From contig JBOGEB010000034.1 of NCBI GenBank assembly GCA_050743125.1, positions 1 to 29,098 of the forward strand: a stretch of DNA of 29,098 nt, in the 5' to 3' direction. Below are positions 7,578 through 14,363 of this stretch, in pieces; position 1 is the stretch's first letter, and every line of letters begins with the position of its first letter. The translations under genes and the position numbers were made by a program. Source of the DNA: JBOGEB01 sp050743125. GTDB taxonomy: Bacteria > Actinomycetota > Nitriliruptoria > Euzebyales > Egibacteraceae. The notes under the pieces were generated by a model that did no database searches, was not told the DNA's origin, and saw only the letters and a list, made by a program, of their open reading frames with translations.

Positions 7578-8501
7578 ATGCCGATCACCGAGATGGCGAA
7601 GATCTGGATGGACGGGGAGCTGGTCGACTGGCACGACGCGACCGTCCACGTGTTGACCCCGACGCTGCACTACGGCTGGGGGGTCTTCGAGGGAATCAGG
7701 GCGTACGAGACCGACCACGGGCCGGCGGTGTTCCAGCACCGGGCGCACATGGAGCGGCTCCATGACAGCGCGCGCATCCTGCAGATGGAGATCCCCTACA
7801 CGACCGACGAGCTGATGGCGGCCACCCGCGAGCTCATCCACGTGAACGGCCTCAAGTCGTGCTACATCCGCCCGATCGCTTACCTCGGCTACGGCGAGAT
7901 GGGGCTCAACCCGCTGCCCAGCTCCACGCGAGTCGCGATCGCGGTCTGGCCGTGGGGGGCGTACCTCGGCGACGAGGGCATCGCGCAGGGCGTCCGAGCG
8001 AAGACCTCGTCGTGGGTGCGGATCGGCGCGAACATGATCCCGACCCAGTCGAAGTGCTGCGGCGTCTACATCAACTCGTCGCTCGCGAAAGTCGAGGCGC
8101 TGCAGGCCGGCTACGACGAGGCGATCCTGCTCAACGAGCACGGCAACGTCACGGAGGGCTCCGGCGAGAACGTGTTCGTGGTCAAGGACGGTGTCCTGCT
8201 CACCCCGCCGCTGTCCGCGGGCGTCCTGCGCGGGATCAACCGCGACGTGGTCATCACGCTCGCGCGCGACCTCGACATCCCCTTCGCGGAGGCCAACCTC
8301 CTCCGCCAGGACCTCTACCTGGCCGACGAGGCCTTCTACACCGGCACCGCGGCGGAGGTCGTCCCGATCCGCAGCCTCGACGACCGCGAGATCGGCGCTC
8401 CCGGCCCCGTGACGAAGCAGCTCCAGGACCTGTTCTTCAGCGTCGTGAAAGGCAACGAGCCGCGCTACGAGCACATGCTCGACTACGTCCACGCGCCGTA
8501 G
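7578..8501 (+). CDS. ilvE: Branched-chain amino acid aminotransferase
   Basis: A 307-residue class IV PLP aminotransferase that performs the last step of leucine, isoleucine and valine synthesis with glutamate as amino donor. Motifs: LHYGWGVFEGIRAY at about 30-43; the PLP Lys159 in PTQSKCCGVYINSS; and NVTEGSGENVF at 190-200, which contacts the cofactor phosphate. The ATG at 7578 follows a strong GGAGGAG at optimal spacing. The length matches the family. The 79 bp after leuB contain the 12-bp palindrome GCCGCGCGCGGC (7513-7524) and GATACT near 7530, so an additional internal promoter is possible. Confidence 0.93.
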   Translation: MPITEMAKIWMDGELVDWHDATVHVLTPTLHYGWGVFEGIRAYETDHGPAVFQHRAHMERLHDSARILQMEIPYTTDELMAATRELIHVNGLKSCYIRPIAYLGYGEMGLNPLPSSTRVAIAVWPWGAYLGDEGIAQGVRAKTSSWVRIGANMIPTQSKCCGVYINSSLAKVEALQAGYDEAILLNEHGNVTEGSGENVFVVKDGVLLTPPLSAGVLRGINRDVVITLARDLDIPFAEANLLRQDLYLADEAFYTGTAAEVVPIRSLDDREIGAPGPVTKQLQDLFFSVVKGNEPRYEHMLDYVHAP

Positions 8502-8515
8502 CACGCCGTAGCTCC

Positions 8516-8544
8516 TTGCCCGCGCGAGTGAACCGGGGCACACT
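8516..8544 (+). promoter_or_regulatory. Candidate promoter of the cimA leader
   Basis: TTGCCC at 8516-8521 and CACACT at 8539-8544 are 17 bp apart. Transcription would start at about 8551-8552, exactly at the GTG of the leader reading frame. This makes cimA separately promoted from leuB-ilvE. Confidence 0.5.
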
Positions 8545-8551
8545 GATCCGC

Positions 8552-8629
8552 GTGACGGCCACTTCGACGTACGTTGACAGCGCCCCCCGGAGGGGGCGCC
8601 CGGCCATCATTATTCGACCGCTCCTCTAG
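8552..8629 (+). CDS. Candidate Ile/Leu leader peptide of cimA
   Basis: A 25-codon frame opening with GTG at 8552 and closing with TAG at 8627. Its C-terminus reads AIIIRPLL: three consecutive Ile codons (8606-8614), then Arg, Pro and two Leu codons directly before the stop. It starts 7 nt after a -10-like box, so translation would be leaderless. A run of control codons at the end of a short frame, followed at once by competing hairpins and then a branched-chain biosynthetic gene, is the layout of ribosome-mediated attenuators such as those known for ilv, leu and trp genes in actinobacteria. A stable GC hairpin (8580-8599) lies inside the frame. No homologue is known to me; the call rests on layout. 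Confidence 0.5.
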   Translation: MTATSTYVDSAPRRGRPAIIIRPLL

Positions 8630-8695
8630 GACCGGCGGTCGATGCCGGTCTGGGGGAGCGAGCGGACCCCGGCGGCATCGCCTGGCCCTCTCGCT
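8630..8695 (+). promoter_or_regulatory. Candidate attenuator with alternative hairpins upstream of cimA
   Basis: Hairpin A pairs GACCGGC (8630-8636) with GCCGGTC (8644-8650), starting right after the leader stop. Hairpin B pairs CGATGCCG (8640-8647) with CGGCATCG (8673-8680), with inner GGGG/CCCC (8652-8655 with 8667-8670). A and B share 8644-8647, so they cannot form together. A third pairing is AGCGAG (8657-8662) with CTCGCT (8690-8695). A ribosome stalled on the Ile or Leu codons would cover the left arm of A and favour B. Which form ends transcription cannot be told, because there is no T-run. Confidence 0.45.
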
Positions 8696-8739
8696 GTTCT
8701 CCACGGCCCGCACCGGCTGCCTCGAACAAAGGCAACGCT

Positions 8740-10323
8740 GTGCGAGTTGTGGACCTGTACGACACGACCCTGCGTGACGGAACGCAGCGGGAGGGCATCT
8801 CCGTCTCGGTCGCGGACAAGCTCCGGATCGCGGCGAGCATCGACACGCTCGGCGTGTCCTACATCGAGGGCGGCTGGCCCGGCGCGAACCCGAAGGACAC
8901 GGAGTTCTTCCGCCGCACGGCCGCTGGCGAGCTTGTGCTCCAGCGGGCAGCGCTCGTCGCGTTCGGGATGACCCGCCGGCCGGGCCGCGACGCCGCGGCC
9001 GACCCCGTCCTCACCGCGCTCCTCGACGCGTGCACGCCGGTCGTCTGCCTGGTCGGCAAGTCCTCGAGCCTGCACGTGACCGAGGCGCTCGGCGTGACCC
9101 GTGAGGAGAACCTCGCGATGGTCGCCGACTCGATCCGGCTGCTGCGCGGCGAGGGTCGGCGGGTGTTCTTCGACGCCGAGCACTTCTTCGACGGCCACGT
9201 GGAGGAGGAGTCCTACGCCCTCGACGTCGTGCGGGCGGCCGCCGAGGCCGGTGCCGAGTGCGTCGTCCTGTGCGACACGAACGGCGGGATGATGCCCAAC
9301 CGCGTGGAGAGCGTCGTCCGCCAGGTCGTCGGCCTTGCGGGAGGCCGCACCCAGGTCGGGATTCACGTGCACAACGACACGGACTGCGCGGTCGCGAACT
9401 CCCTCGTCGCTGTCCGCGCCGGCGCCACGCACGTCCAAGGGACAGTCAACGGGGTCGGCGAGCGTTGCGGCAACGCGAACCTCATGTCGATCATCGCGAA
9501 CCTGAAGCTCAAGTGTGACCTCGACGTCGTCGATGACGCCGACCTCGGCAAGCTCGCTCACGTCGCGCACGAGGTCGCCGAGGTCATGAACCTGATCCCG
9601 GACCCGCACGCCCCCTACGTCGGGCACGCCGCGTTCGCGCACAAGGCCGGACTCCACGTCTCCGCGCTCGCCAAACGCACCGACCTCTACCAGCACGTCG
9701 ACCCAGCATGCGTCGGCAACGATCTTCGCCTGCTCGTCAGCGAGCTCGCCGGCCGGTCGACGATCGTCCTGAAGGGCGCCGAGCTCGGCCTCGACTTGTC
9801 CGGCGACGCGGTCACCCGCATCCTCGACCGGGTCAAGGACCTGGAGCACGCCGGCTACACGTTCGAGGCCGCCGACGGCTCGTTCGAGCTGCTGGTGCGC
9901 GACGAGATCGGCCAGACCAGCGAGCGTTTCCGCCTGGAGAGCCTCCGTGCCATCGTCGAGCGCCACGAGGACGGCCGCATAGTCGCCGAGGCCACGGTCA
10001 AGGTCTGGGTGGGCGACGAGCGGCTGATCGGCACCGGTGAGGGCAACGGCCCGGTCGACGCGCTCGACCAGGCGTTCCGGGCAGCGGTCAACGGGCGCTA
10101 CCCGAAACTCGCGAAACTCCAGCTCGCCGACTACAAGGTCCGTATCCTCGACGCCGGCTCCGGCACTGCGGCGACCACCCGCGTGCTCATCACGTCCACC
10201 GACGGCGAGCGCGAGTTCACCACCGTCGGCGTGTCCTCGAACATCATCCAGGCCTCGTGGCAGGCGATGGAGGACGCGTACCGGTACGGACTGCAGGACG
10301 TCGAGGCGAAGATGCCTCGGTAA
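8740..10323 (+). CDS. cimA: (R)-citramalate synthase
   Basis: A 527-residue member of the alpha-isopropylmalate/homocitrate synthase family, of the length and type of citramalate synthases. It would condense pyruvate with acetyl-CoA to give citramalate, the entry to threonine-independent isoleucine synthesis. Seen: YDTTLRDGTQREG at 7-19, metal-binding HVHND (His209, His211), the GERCGNANL loop at 240-248, and a C-terminal regulatory domain from about residue 400 that would bind isoleucine. The GTG at 8740 follows AAAGG at about 8 nt. A 2-isopropylmalate synthase assignment is less likely because that enzyme has a different N-terminal and loop pattern. With LeuB and IlvE next door the pathway assignment is good. 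Regulation probably combines end-product inhibition with the leader described upstream. Confidence 0.88.
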   Translation: MRVVDLYDTTLRDGTQREGISVSVADKLRIAASIDTLGVSYIEGGWPGANPKDTEFFRRTAAGELVLQRAALVAFGMTRRPGRDAAADPVLTALLDACTPVVCLVGKSSSLHVTEALGVTREENLAMVADSIRLLRGEGRRVFFDAEHFFDGHVEEESYALDVVRAAAEAGAECVVLCDTNGGMMPNRVESVVRQVVGLAGGRTQVGIHVHNDTDCAVANSLVAVRAGATHVQGTVNGVGERCGNANLMSIIANLKLKCDLDVVDDADLGKLAHVAHEVAEVMNLIPDPHAPYVGHAAFAHKAGLHVSALAKRTDLYQHVDPACVGNDLRLLVSELAGRSTIVLKGAELGLDLSGDAVTRILDRVKDLEHAGYTFEAADGSFELLVRDEIGQTSERFRLESLRAIVERHEDGRIVAEATVKVWVGDERLIGTGEGNGPVDALDQAFRAAVNGRYPKLAKLQLADYKVRILDAGSGTAATTRVLITSTDGEREFTTVGVSSNIIQASWQAMEDAYRYGLQDVEAKMPR

Positions 10324-10324
10324 C

Positions 10325-11089
10325 GTGCGCATCGCACGTGTCGCCCGCCCCGACGGTCCCGGCTTCGGCGTCGTTCGCGAGGACCATGTCGTCCTGATCG
10401 ACGGCCACCCGTTCGGCCAGTTCACGCTCACCGATCAGGTCGCGCCGCTCGAGAAGGTGCGGCTGCTGGCGCCCGTCATCCCGTCGAAGATCCTCTGCGC
10501 CGGCCAGAACTACGCCACGCACGCCGCCGAGCTCGGCCACGAGGTGCCGCTCGAGCCGCTCATCTTCTCCAAGCCCGCCACCGCGGTGATCGGTCCCGGC
10601 GGCGACATCCGCCTGCCGGCGCTGTCAGAGCGGGTCGACCATGAGGCCGAGCTCGCCGTGGTGATCGGCCGCCTGACCCGCAAGGTGGCGGTCGCCGACG
10701 CGCTTGACGCGGTGCTCGGCTACACCTGCGCGAACGACGTCACCGCCCGTGACCTCCAGCAGCGCGACGGCCAGTGGACCCGCGCGAAAGGCTTCGACAC
10801 GTTCTGCCCGCTGGGCCCGTGGATCGAGACCGAGCTCGACGTTGCGGCTGGGCTGGCCGTGCGCTGCCTCGTCAACGGAGAGGCCCGCCAGGACGGCACG
10901 ACCGCCGACCTCGTCTTCGACGTCCCCACCCTGATCAGTTACTGCGCGGCCTTCACGACACTGCTGCCCGGCGACGTGATCCTGACCGGCACGCCCGCTG
11001 GGATTGGGCCGTTGGCGGCCGGCGACACGGTCGAGGTCGAGGTCGAGGGCATCGGCACCCTGTCGAACCCGGTCGTCTCGGACACCTAG
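10325..11089 (+). CDS. Fumarylacetoacetate hydrolase-family protein
   Basis: A 254-residue FAH-fold protein starting with GTG one base after the cimA stop, so the two are co-translated. The N-terminal small domain ends near SKILCAGQNYATHA. Acidic metal ligands lie in DHEAELAVVIG and in the GYTCANDVTARDLQ block, and GDVILTGTPAGIG is near the end. Members hydrolyse or decarboxylate 2-oxo-acid or acylpyruvate substrates; which one is unknown here. A gene of this family commonly lies between leuB and gltX in actinobacteria, which supports vertical inheritance. The TAG stop comes from the CTAG tip of repeat copy 2. Confidence 0.88.
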   Translation: MRIARVARPDGPGFGVVREDHVVLIDGHPFGQFTLTDQVAPLEKVRLLAPVIPSKILCAGQNYATHAAELGHEVPLEPLIFSKPATAVIGPGGDIRLPALSERVDHEAELAVVIGRLTRKVAVADALDAVLGYTCANDVTARDLQQRDGQWTRAKGFDTFCPLGPWIETELDVAAGLAVRCLVNGEARQDGTTADLVFDVPTLISYCAAFTTLLPGDVILTGTPAGIGPLAAGDTVEVEVEGIGTLSNPVVSDT

Positions 11090-11264
11090 TGGTCCAAGCG
11101 GAAAGCTCCGTTGACTGTGAGGGGGTTCGGAACCCCAGAGGGGGACCCTGGGGACGCCCCAGATGACTTCGAGGGCCCGGGCGGAGTGCTCCCCGCCTCG
11201 CAAGGCGAAGCGCTCCGCGCGGGTCGCAGCCGAATGCCACGGGTTTTTCCGCGCGGACCACTAG
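11086..11264. repeat. CTAG-type inverted-end element, copy 2 (complete)
   Basis: A 179-bp element bounded by CTAGTGGTCC and GGACCACTAG, a perfect 10-bp inverted repeat. The arms extend to 19 positions with two mismatches (CTAGTGGTCCAAGCGGAAA against the other end). Inside are GGGGTT/AACCCC, CCCCAG/CTGGGG and CGCCT/AAGGCG hairpins. Both tips overlap stop codons: the left CTAG ends the FAH gene and the right CTAG ends the convergent HIT gene. No frame inside looks like protein. It could be a MITE-like insertion, a bidirectional terminator, or both. Confidence 0.7.
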
Positions 11265-11752
11265 AACCAGGGGTCGTGGGCAGGGCGGTCGGGACGGGGA
11301 TCGTCGGGGGGCTCGCGGCGCGGCGGGGGGATCTCGGGCTGCCCGGGGTCCCACCGGCGTGGTGCCGGGACCGGATACGGGAGGAGCAGCGGCTGTGGTT
11401 GCTCCGGTGGAGGCGGGGGGTCCTCGGCCAAGTGATGGCGCACCCGCTCGGCGACCTCGCGCGCGTTTTCCTCGGCGATGCCCGCGTGCGGCACCAGGTG
11501 GACGCGCAGGTGGGGCGCGTCACCGGCGGGGATCGAGACGGCGGCGAGCTGGGTGCCGGTCTCCTCTTTCAGTACCCGGCTGACGTGCGCCAGCACGCCG
11601 CCGAACGTCGTGGCCTCGTCCTCGTCGAGGTCGGTGATAGCAGGAATATGCCGCTTCGGCTCCAGGTAGGCGAAGCCCGGCGCCGCGATGCTCATCTCCA
11701 GGCGCCAGAGGCTGTCGTCCCAGACCCGGATGAGGTCATCGTCGCAGGTCAC
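11261..11752 (-). CDS. HIT-family protein with altered catalytic triad
   Basis: A 163-residue protein whose first 107 residues are a histidine-triad (HIT) domain: WRLEM, GFAYLEPKRHI (His35), and a triad block DAPHLRVHLVPH. HIT proteins normally have His-x-His-x-His, and the middle His is the nucleophile that carries the nucleotide. Here the middle position is Arg83 (CGC where CAC is expected), with His81 and His85 kept. Nucleotide hydrolase or transferase activity is therefore doubtful. A Pro-rich tail of about 55 residues follows. The GTG at 11752 starts 3 nt after the XRE stop, with GGAG inside the XRE end, so they form an operon. The stop lies in the repeat tip. Confidence 0.75.
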   Translation of the reverse strand: MTCDDDLIRVWDDSLWRLEMSIAAPGFAYLEPKRHIPAITDLDEDEATTFGGVLAHVSRVLKEETGTQLAAVSIPAGDAPHLRVHLVPHAGIAEENAREVAERVRHHLAEDPPPPPEQPQPLLLPYPVPAPRRWDPGQPEIPPPRREPPDDPRPDRPAHDPWF

Positions 11753-11755
11753 GCC

Positions 11756-12028
11756 TCACTCCTCGCTGAGCCGCCACTCAAGCCGCCGGCCGAGCGCTTC
11801 CGCGTACCGCTCGATCGTCGACAGCCTCGCGTCGACCTCGCCGCTCTCCAGCCGCGCGACGACCGACTGGGACGTTCCCATCCTCGCAGCGACCACCGTC
11901 TGCGACAGTCCGAGCTCACCCCGGCGCTCAACGAGCTCCCGCAGCAGCCGCCGTCTTGCCAGCGCAACCTCGGCGAAGCCGGGGAGGACCGGGAGCGCTC
12001 GCCCTTCGTCATCGACACGCTCGTTCAT
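11756..12028 (-). CDS. XRE-family helix-turn-helix regulator
   Basis: A 90-residue protein with one HTH_3/XRE domain at about 37-80 (LGLSQTVVAARMGTSQSVVARLE, split by the usual turn), an acidic N-terminal tail and a short C-terminal strand. It resembles antitoxin-type or autorepressor XRE proteins. It is the first gene of a two-gene operon with the HIT-family gene. A palindrome overlaps its own start codon and a -10-like box, which strongly suggests autoregulation. The ATG at 12028 has no ribosome site, consistent with leaderless translation. Confidence 0.85.
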   Translation of the reverse strand: MNERVDDEGRALPVLPGFAEVALARRRLLRELVERRGELGLSQTVVAARMGTSQSVVARLESGEVDARLSTIERYAEALGRRLEWRLSEE

Positions 12029-12064
12029 AGCTTAAAAGCTATAGTGTTGAGGCGATAGTGGCAA
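12027..12064 (-). promoter_or_regulatory. Promoter and palindromic operator of the XRE-HIT operon
   Basis: ATAGCTT..AAGCTAT is a 7+7-bp inverted repeat with a 2-nt centre at 12027-12042. It overlaps both the ATG (12026-12028) and TATAGC (12038-12043), a -10-like box on the minus strand. TTGCCA at 12059-12064 is a possible -35 with a short 15-bp spacer. Binding of the XRE protein here would block initiation and also cover the leaderless start. Confidence 0.5.
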
Positions 12065-12162
12065 GGGGTTCCCAAGTCCGAGGAGGGGGATGCCCCACAA
12101 GCTAACCACGTCTGACAGTCCCGAAGTTCGGCGCGGGGATGTGGAATACCATCGGAGCGGAT

Positions 12163-12174
12163 GTCGTTAACGAC
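12163..12174. promoter_or_regulatory. Perfect palindrome upstream of the lectin-like remnant
   Basis: GTCGTTAACGAC at 12163-12174 is a perfect 12-bp palindrome, with partly symmetrical flanks (GGA at 12158-12160 and TCC at 12177-12179 in mirrored places). It resembles a TetR-type operator and lies 18 bp before the lectin-like frame. No regulator gene next to it obviously matches. Confidence 0.35.
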
Positions 12175-12191
12175 GTTCCGACGAACGAAGG

Positions 12192-12544
12192 ATGACATCG
12201 ATGGCGTACGGCCTTTTGACGCAACCCATAGGGTTGGCACAAACCACTCCACTTGCGTCACTTTCACGGTACTGGGACCAAATGGACTTGTTCGCAGTCC
12301 ATCCTGACGGCGTGATCTACAGCGCCTGGTGGAACGGCAGCCCCCGGTGGAAGGCGAGCCCTGGAATGACTGGTACTGGATCGGTGGCCGGGTGTTCCCT
12401 GAGCGAGCGTCGATCGCTGCGTTGTCGCGGAAGCCTGACGAGATGGACCTGTTCGCGGTCGGCGGCGACGGGGGTGTGTACGGCGCCTCGTGGAACGGCA
12501 CGTGGGGAGACTGGTTTAGGCTTCCTCTTGATGCAACCGGGTAA
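12192..12544 (+). pseudogene. Beta-propeller lectin-like fragment, frameshifted
   Basis: Two repeats of a beta-propeller type seen in bacterial PLL/DUF346-like and fucose-binding lectins are visible in two frames. The first reads LASLSRYWDQMDLFAVHPDG then VIYSAWWNGS. The second reads IAALSRKPDEMDLFAVGGDG then GVYGASWNGTWGDWF, with PWNDWYWIGG between them. The switch lies near 12340 in a run of C, so a single-base indel explains it. Only about 115 residues remain, while such propellers usually have five or more repeats; the fragment is therefore also truncated. The repeats would bind sugars if complete. Confidence 0.55.
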
Positions 12545-12585
12545 TGGCCTCGGGAACCATCCACAAGACTGGAGCCATCCTCCGG

Positions 12586-14010
12586 TCAGCGTGCCGTGCC
12601 GATCTCCCTGCGGTTACGGATCGCCTGAAGTCGTGACCGCGTACGGTCCCGGCCAAGCACCTCGAGCGACTCGAACAGCGGGAGGCCGACGGTGCGACCG
12701 GTGACGGCGACACGGATGGGGGCCTGGGCCTTGCCCAGCTTGAGTCCGTGCTCAGCGCCGATCTGCTCCATGGTGGCCTTGAGGGTGTCGGCGTCCCACG
12801 GGATCTCGCGAAAGCGGTCGAGCGCCGTGTCCACGATCGTCTCGGCTCCGGGCTTCATGACCTTGTCCCAGCTTGCCTGGTCGAAGATCGGCTCGGCGAG
12901 GAACAGGAAATCCACGTAGTCGGTGATCTCTGACAGCACGCCGATCCGGGTCTGGGCAAGGGGCGCGACCGCTGCGAACACCTCCGGGTCGTAGGACTCG
13001 GCTGGCCACGGTGCGGCGGGTGGCGTGAGCCAAGGCTGGCAGCGGGCGATGAGGTCCTGGACGGGCAGCGCGCGGATGTACTCGCCGTTGAACGCGCGCA
13101 GCTTCTTGACGTCGAAGAACGCCGGGGAGGAGTTGACGTTCTCCAAACGGAACTCGGCTTCGATGACGTCCCAGGGGACGATCTCTCGGTCGCCAGAGGG
13201 TGACCACCCGAGCAGCATCAGGTAGTTGCGCATCGCCTCGGCGAGGTAGCCCTCGTCGCGGTAACCCTCCAGGGCGACCTTGTCCCGGCGCTTGCTGAGC
13301 TTCTGCCGCTTCTCGTTGACGATGATCGGCACGTGCGCCCAGACCGGCGGCTGGTGTCCCAGCACCTCCCACAGCATCTGCTGCTTGGGTGTGTTGGACA
13401 GGTGCTCCTCGGCGCGGATCACATGGGTGATCCGCTGCTCGATGTCATCGACGACGTTGGCGAGCAGGAACAGCACCGAGCCGTCGCCACGGGCGATGAC
13501 GAAGTCCTCAATGGTGGCGTTGTCGAACGTCGGCTTGCCCCGTACGAGGTCGACGACTGTCGTGGTGCCCTCGTCAGGGGTGCGAAACCGCAGCGCCCGC
13601 CCTGGCGCAGGCTCCAGGCCGAGGTCTCGGCACTGCCCGTCATAGCCGCGGTGAGGGTCACCTGTCCGGGCGATGACGTCGTCTCGGGCGCAAGTGCAGT
13701 AGTAAGCAAGGCCCTGCTTGTAGAGCCGCTGAGCGGCGACTTGATGGTTTTCCAGGTTCGCGGACTGAACGTACGGCCCCTCGTATCCGCCCGGGCTGAT
13801 CCCCAGCCAGTCCAGCGCACGGATGATGCCCTCGGTCCACTCCGGCCGGTTCCGGGAGGCGTCGGTGTCCTCGATGCGCAACACCATCGTCCCGCCCGTC
13901 TGTCGGGCGACCACCCAGTTGAACAGCGCGGAGCGGGCACTGCCCACGTGAAGCATGCCGGTGGGCGACGGCGCGAAACGCACCCGCATCTCGCTGGAAG
14001 ACCTGGTCAT
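12586..14010 (-). CDS. gltX: Glutamyl-tRNA synthetase
   Basis: A 474-residue class I aminoacyl-tRNA synthetase that charges tRNA-Glu, and in most actinobacteria also tRNA-Gln before transamidation. The HIGH-type motif is PSPTGMLHVGSAR (His21) and the KMSKS-type motif is KLSKR at 237-241. RIEDTD at 45-50 and DFVIARGDGSVLFLLANVVDD are family signatures, and the length is normal. The ATG at 14010 has no ribosome site; TAGACT (minus strand, 14024-14019) ends 8 nt before it, so translation is probably leaderless. A second in-frame ATG lies 7 codons on. It is divergent from the tRNA-Gln/tRNA-Glu pair, its probable substrates. Confidence 0.95.
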   Translation of the reverse strand: MTRSSSEMRVRFAPSPTGMLHVGSARSALFNWVVARQTGGTMVLRIEDTDASRNRPEWTEGIIRALDWLGISPGGYEGPYVQSANLENHQVAAQRLYKQGLAYYCTCARDDVIARTGDPHRGYDGQCRDLGLEPAPGRALRFRTPDEGTTTVVDLVRGKPTFDNATIEDFVIARGDGSVLFLLANVVDDIEQRITHVIRAEEHLSNTPKQQMLWEVLGHQPPVWAHVPIIVNEKRQKLSKRRDKVALEGYRDEGYLAEAMRNYLMLLGWSPSGDREIVPWDVIEAEFRLENVNSSPAFFDVKKLRAFNGEYIRALPVQDLIARCQPWLTPPAAPWPAESYDPEVFAAVAPLAQTRIGVLSEITDYVDFLFLAEPIFDQASWDKVMKPGAETIVDTALDRFREIPWDADTLKATMEQIGAEHGLKLGKAQAPIRVAVTGRTVGLPLFESLEVLGRDRTRSRLQAIRNRREIGTAR

Positions 14011-14157
14011 GGCGGGTGAGTCTATCGGGCGGCTTCGGTGGCCGTGACCGGCGCCGACGTGAACCCGCCGTTACCGGAGACGCTCGCCCTGCTCGACCGC
14101 GACGTCCTCGCGAGGATCCGCGCGGCCCGCGACCGCCGCCGCCTGACCCCCGGCACG

Positions 14158-14185
14158 TTGCCGCTGGGCGGTCCCGCTGTTACGC
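14158..14185 (+). promoter_or_regulatory. Candidate promoter of tRNA-Gln
   Basis: TTGCCG (14158-14163) and TTACGC (14180-14185) have a 16-bp spacer and end 13 bp before the mature tRNA. Confidence 0.4.
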
Positions 14186-14198
14186 TCGGCCTCGTCCT

Positions 14199-14270
14199 TC
14201 CCGGGTGGTGTAATTGGCAACACGACGGGTTCTGGCCCCGTTATTCGAGGTTCGAGTCCTTGCCCGGGAG
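14199..14270 (+). tRNA. tRNA-Gln (anticodon CTG)
   Basis: A 72-nt cloverleaf. The acceptor TCCCGGG pairs with CCCGGGA. The anticodon stem ACGGG/CCCGT holds the loop TTCTGGC, giving CTG. The T stem CGAGG/CCTTG holds TTCGAGT. The discriminator is G and CCA is not encoded. Confidence 0.93.
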
Positions 14271-14290
14271 CAGCGGCTTCGCCGCTTTAC

Positions 14291-14363
14291 GGCCCCGTCG
14301 TCTAGCGGCCCAGGACGCCGCCCTCTCAAGGCGGTGACGGCGGTTCAAATCCGCTCGGGGCTA
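14291..14363 (+). tRNA. tRNA-Glu (anticodon CTC)
   Basis: A 73-nt cloverleaf. The acceptor GGCCCCG pairs with CGGGGCT (first pair G-T). The anticodon stem CCGCC/GGCGG holds the loop CTCTCAA, giving CTC. The T arm is GGCGG-TTCAAAT-CCGCT. The discriminator A is followed by an encoded CCA (14364-14366). It lies 20 bp after tRNA-Gln and is probably co-transcribed. Recombinase debris follows, suggesting that this tRNA 3' end served as an integration site. Confidence 0.93.

Noticed and set aside
14038..14337. Open frame running through both tRNAs
   Set aside because: It overlaps two well-folded tRNAs and their promoter; the first 50 codons look coding-like but no family or ribosome site supports them.
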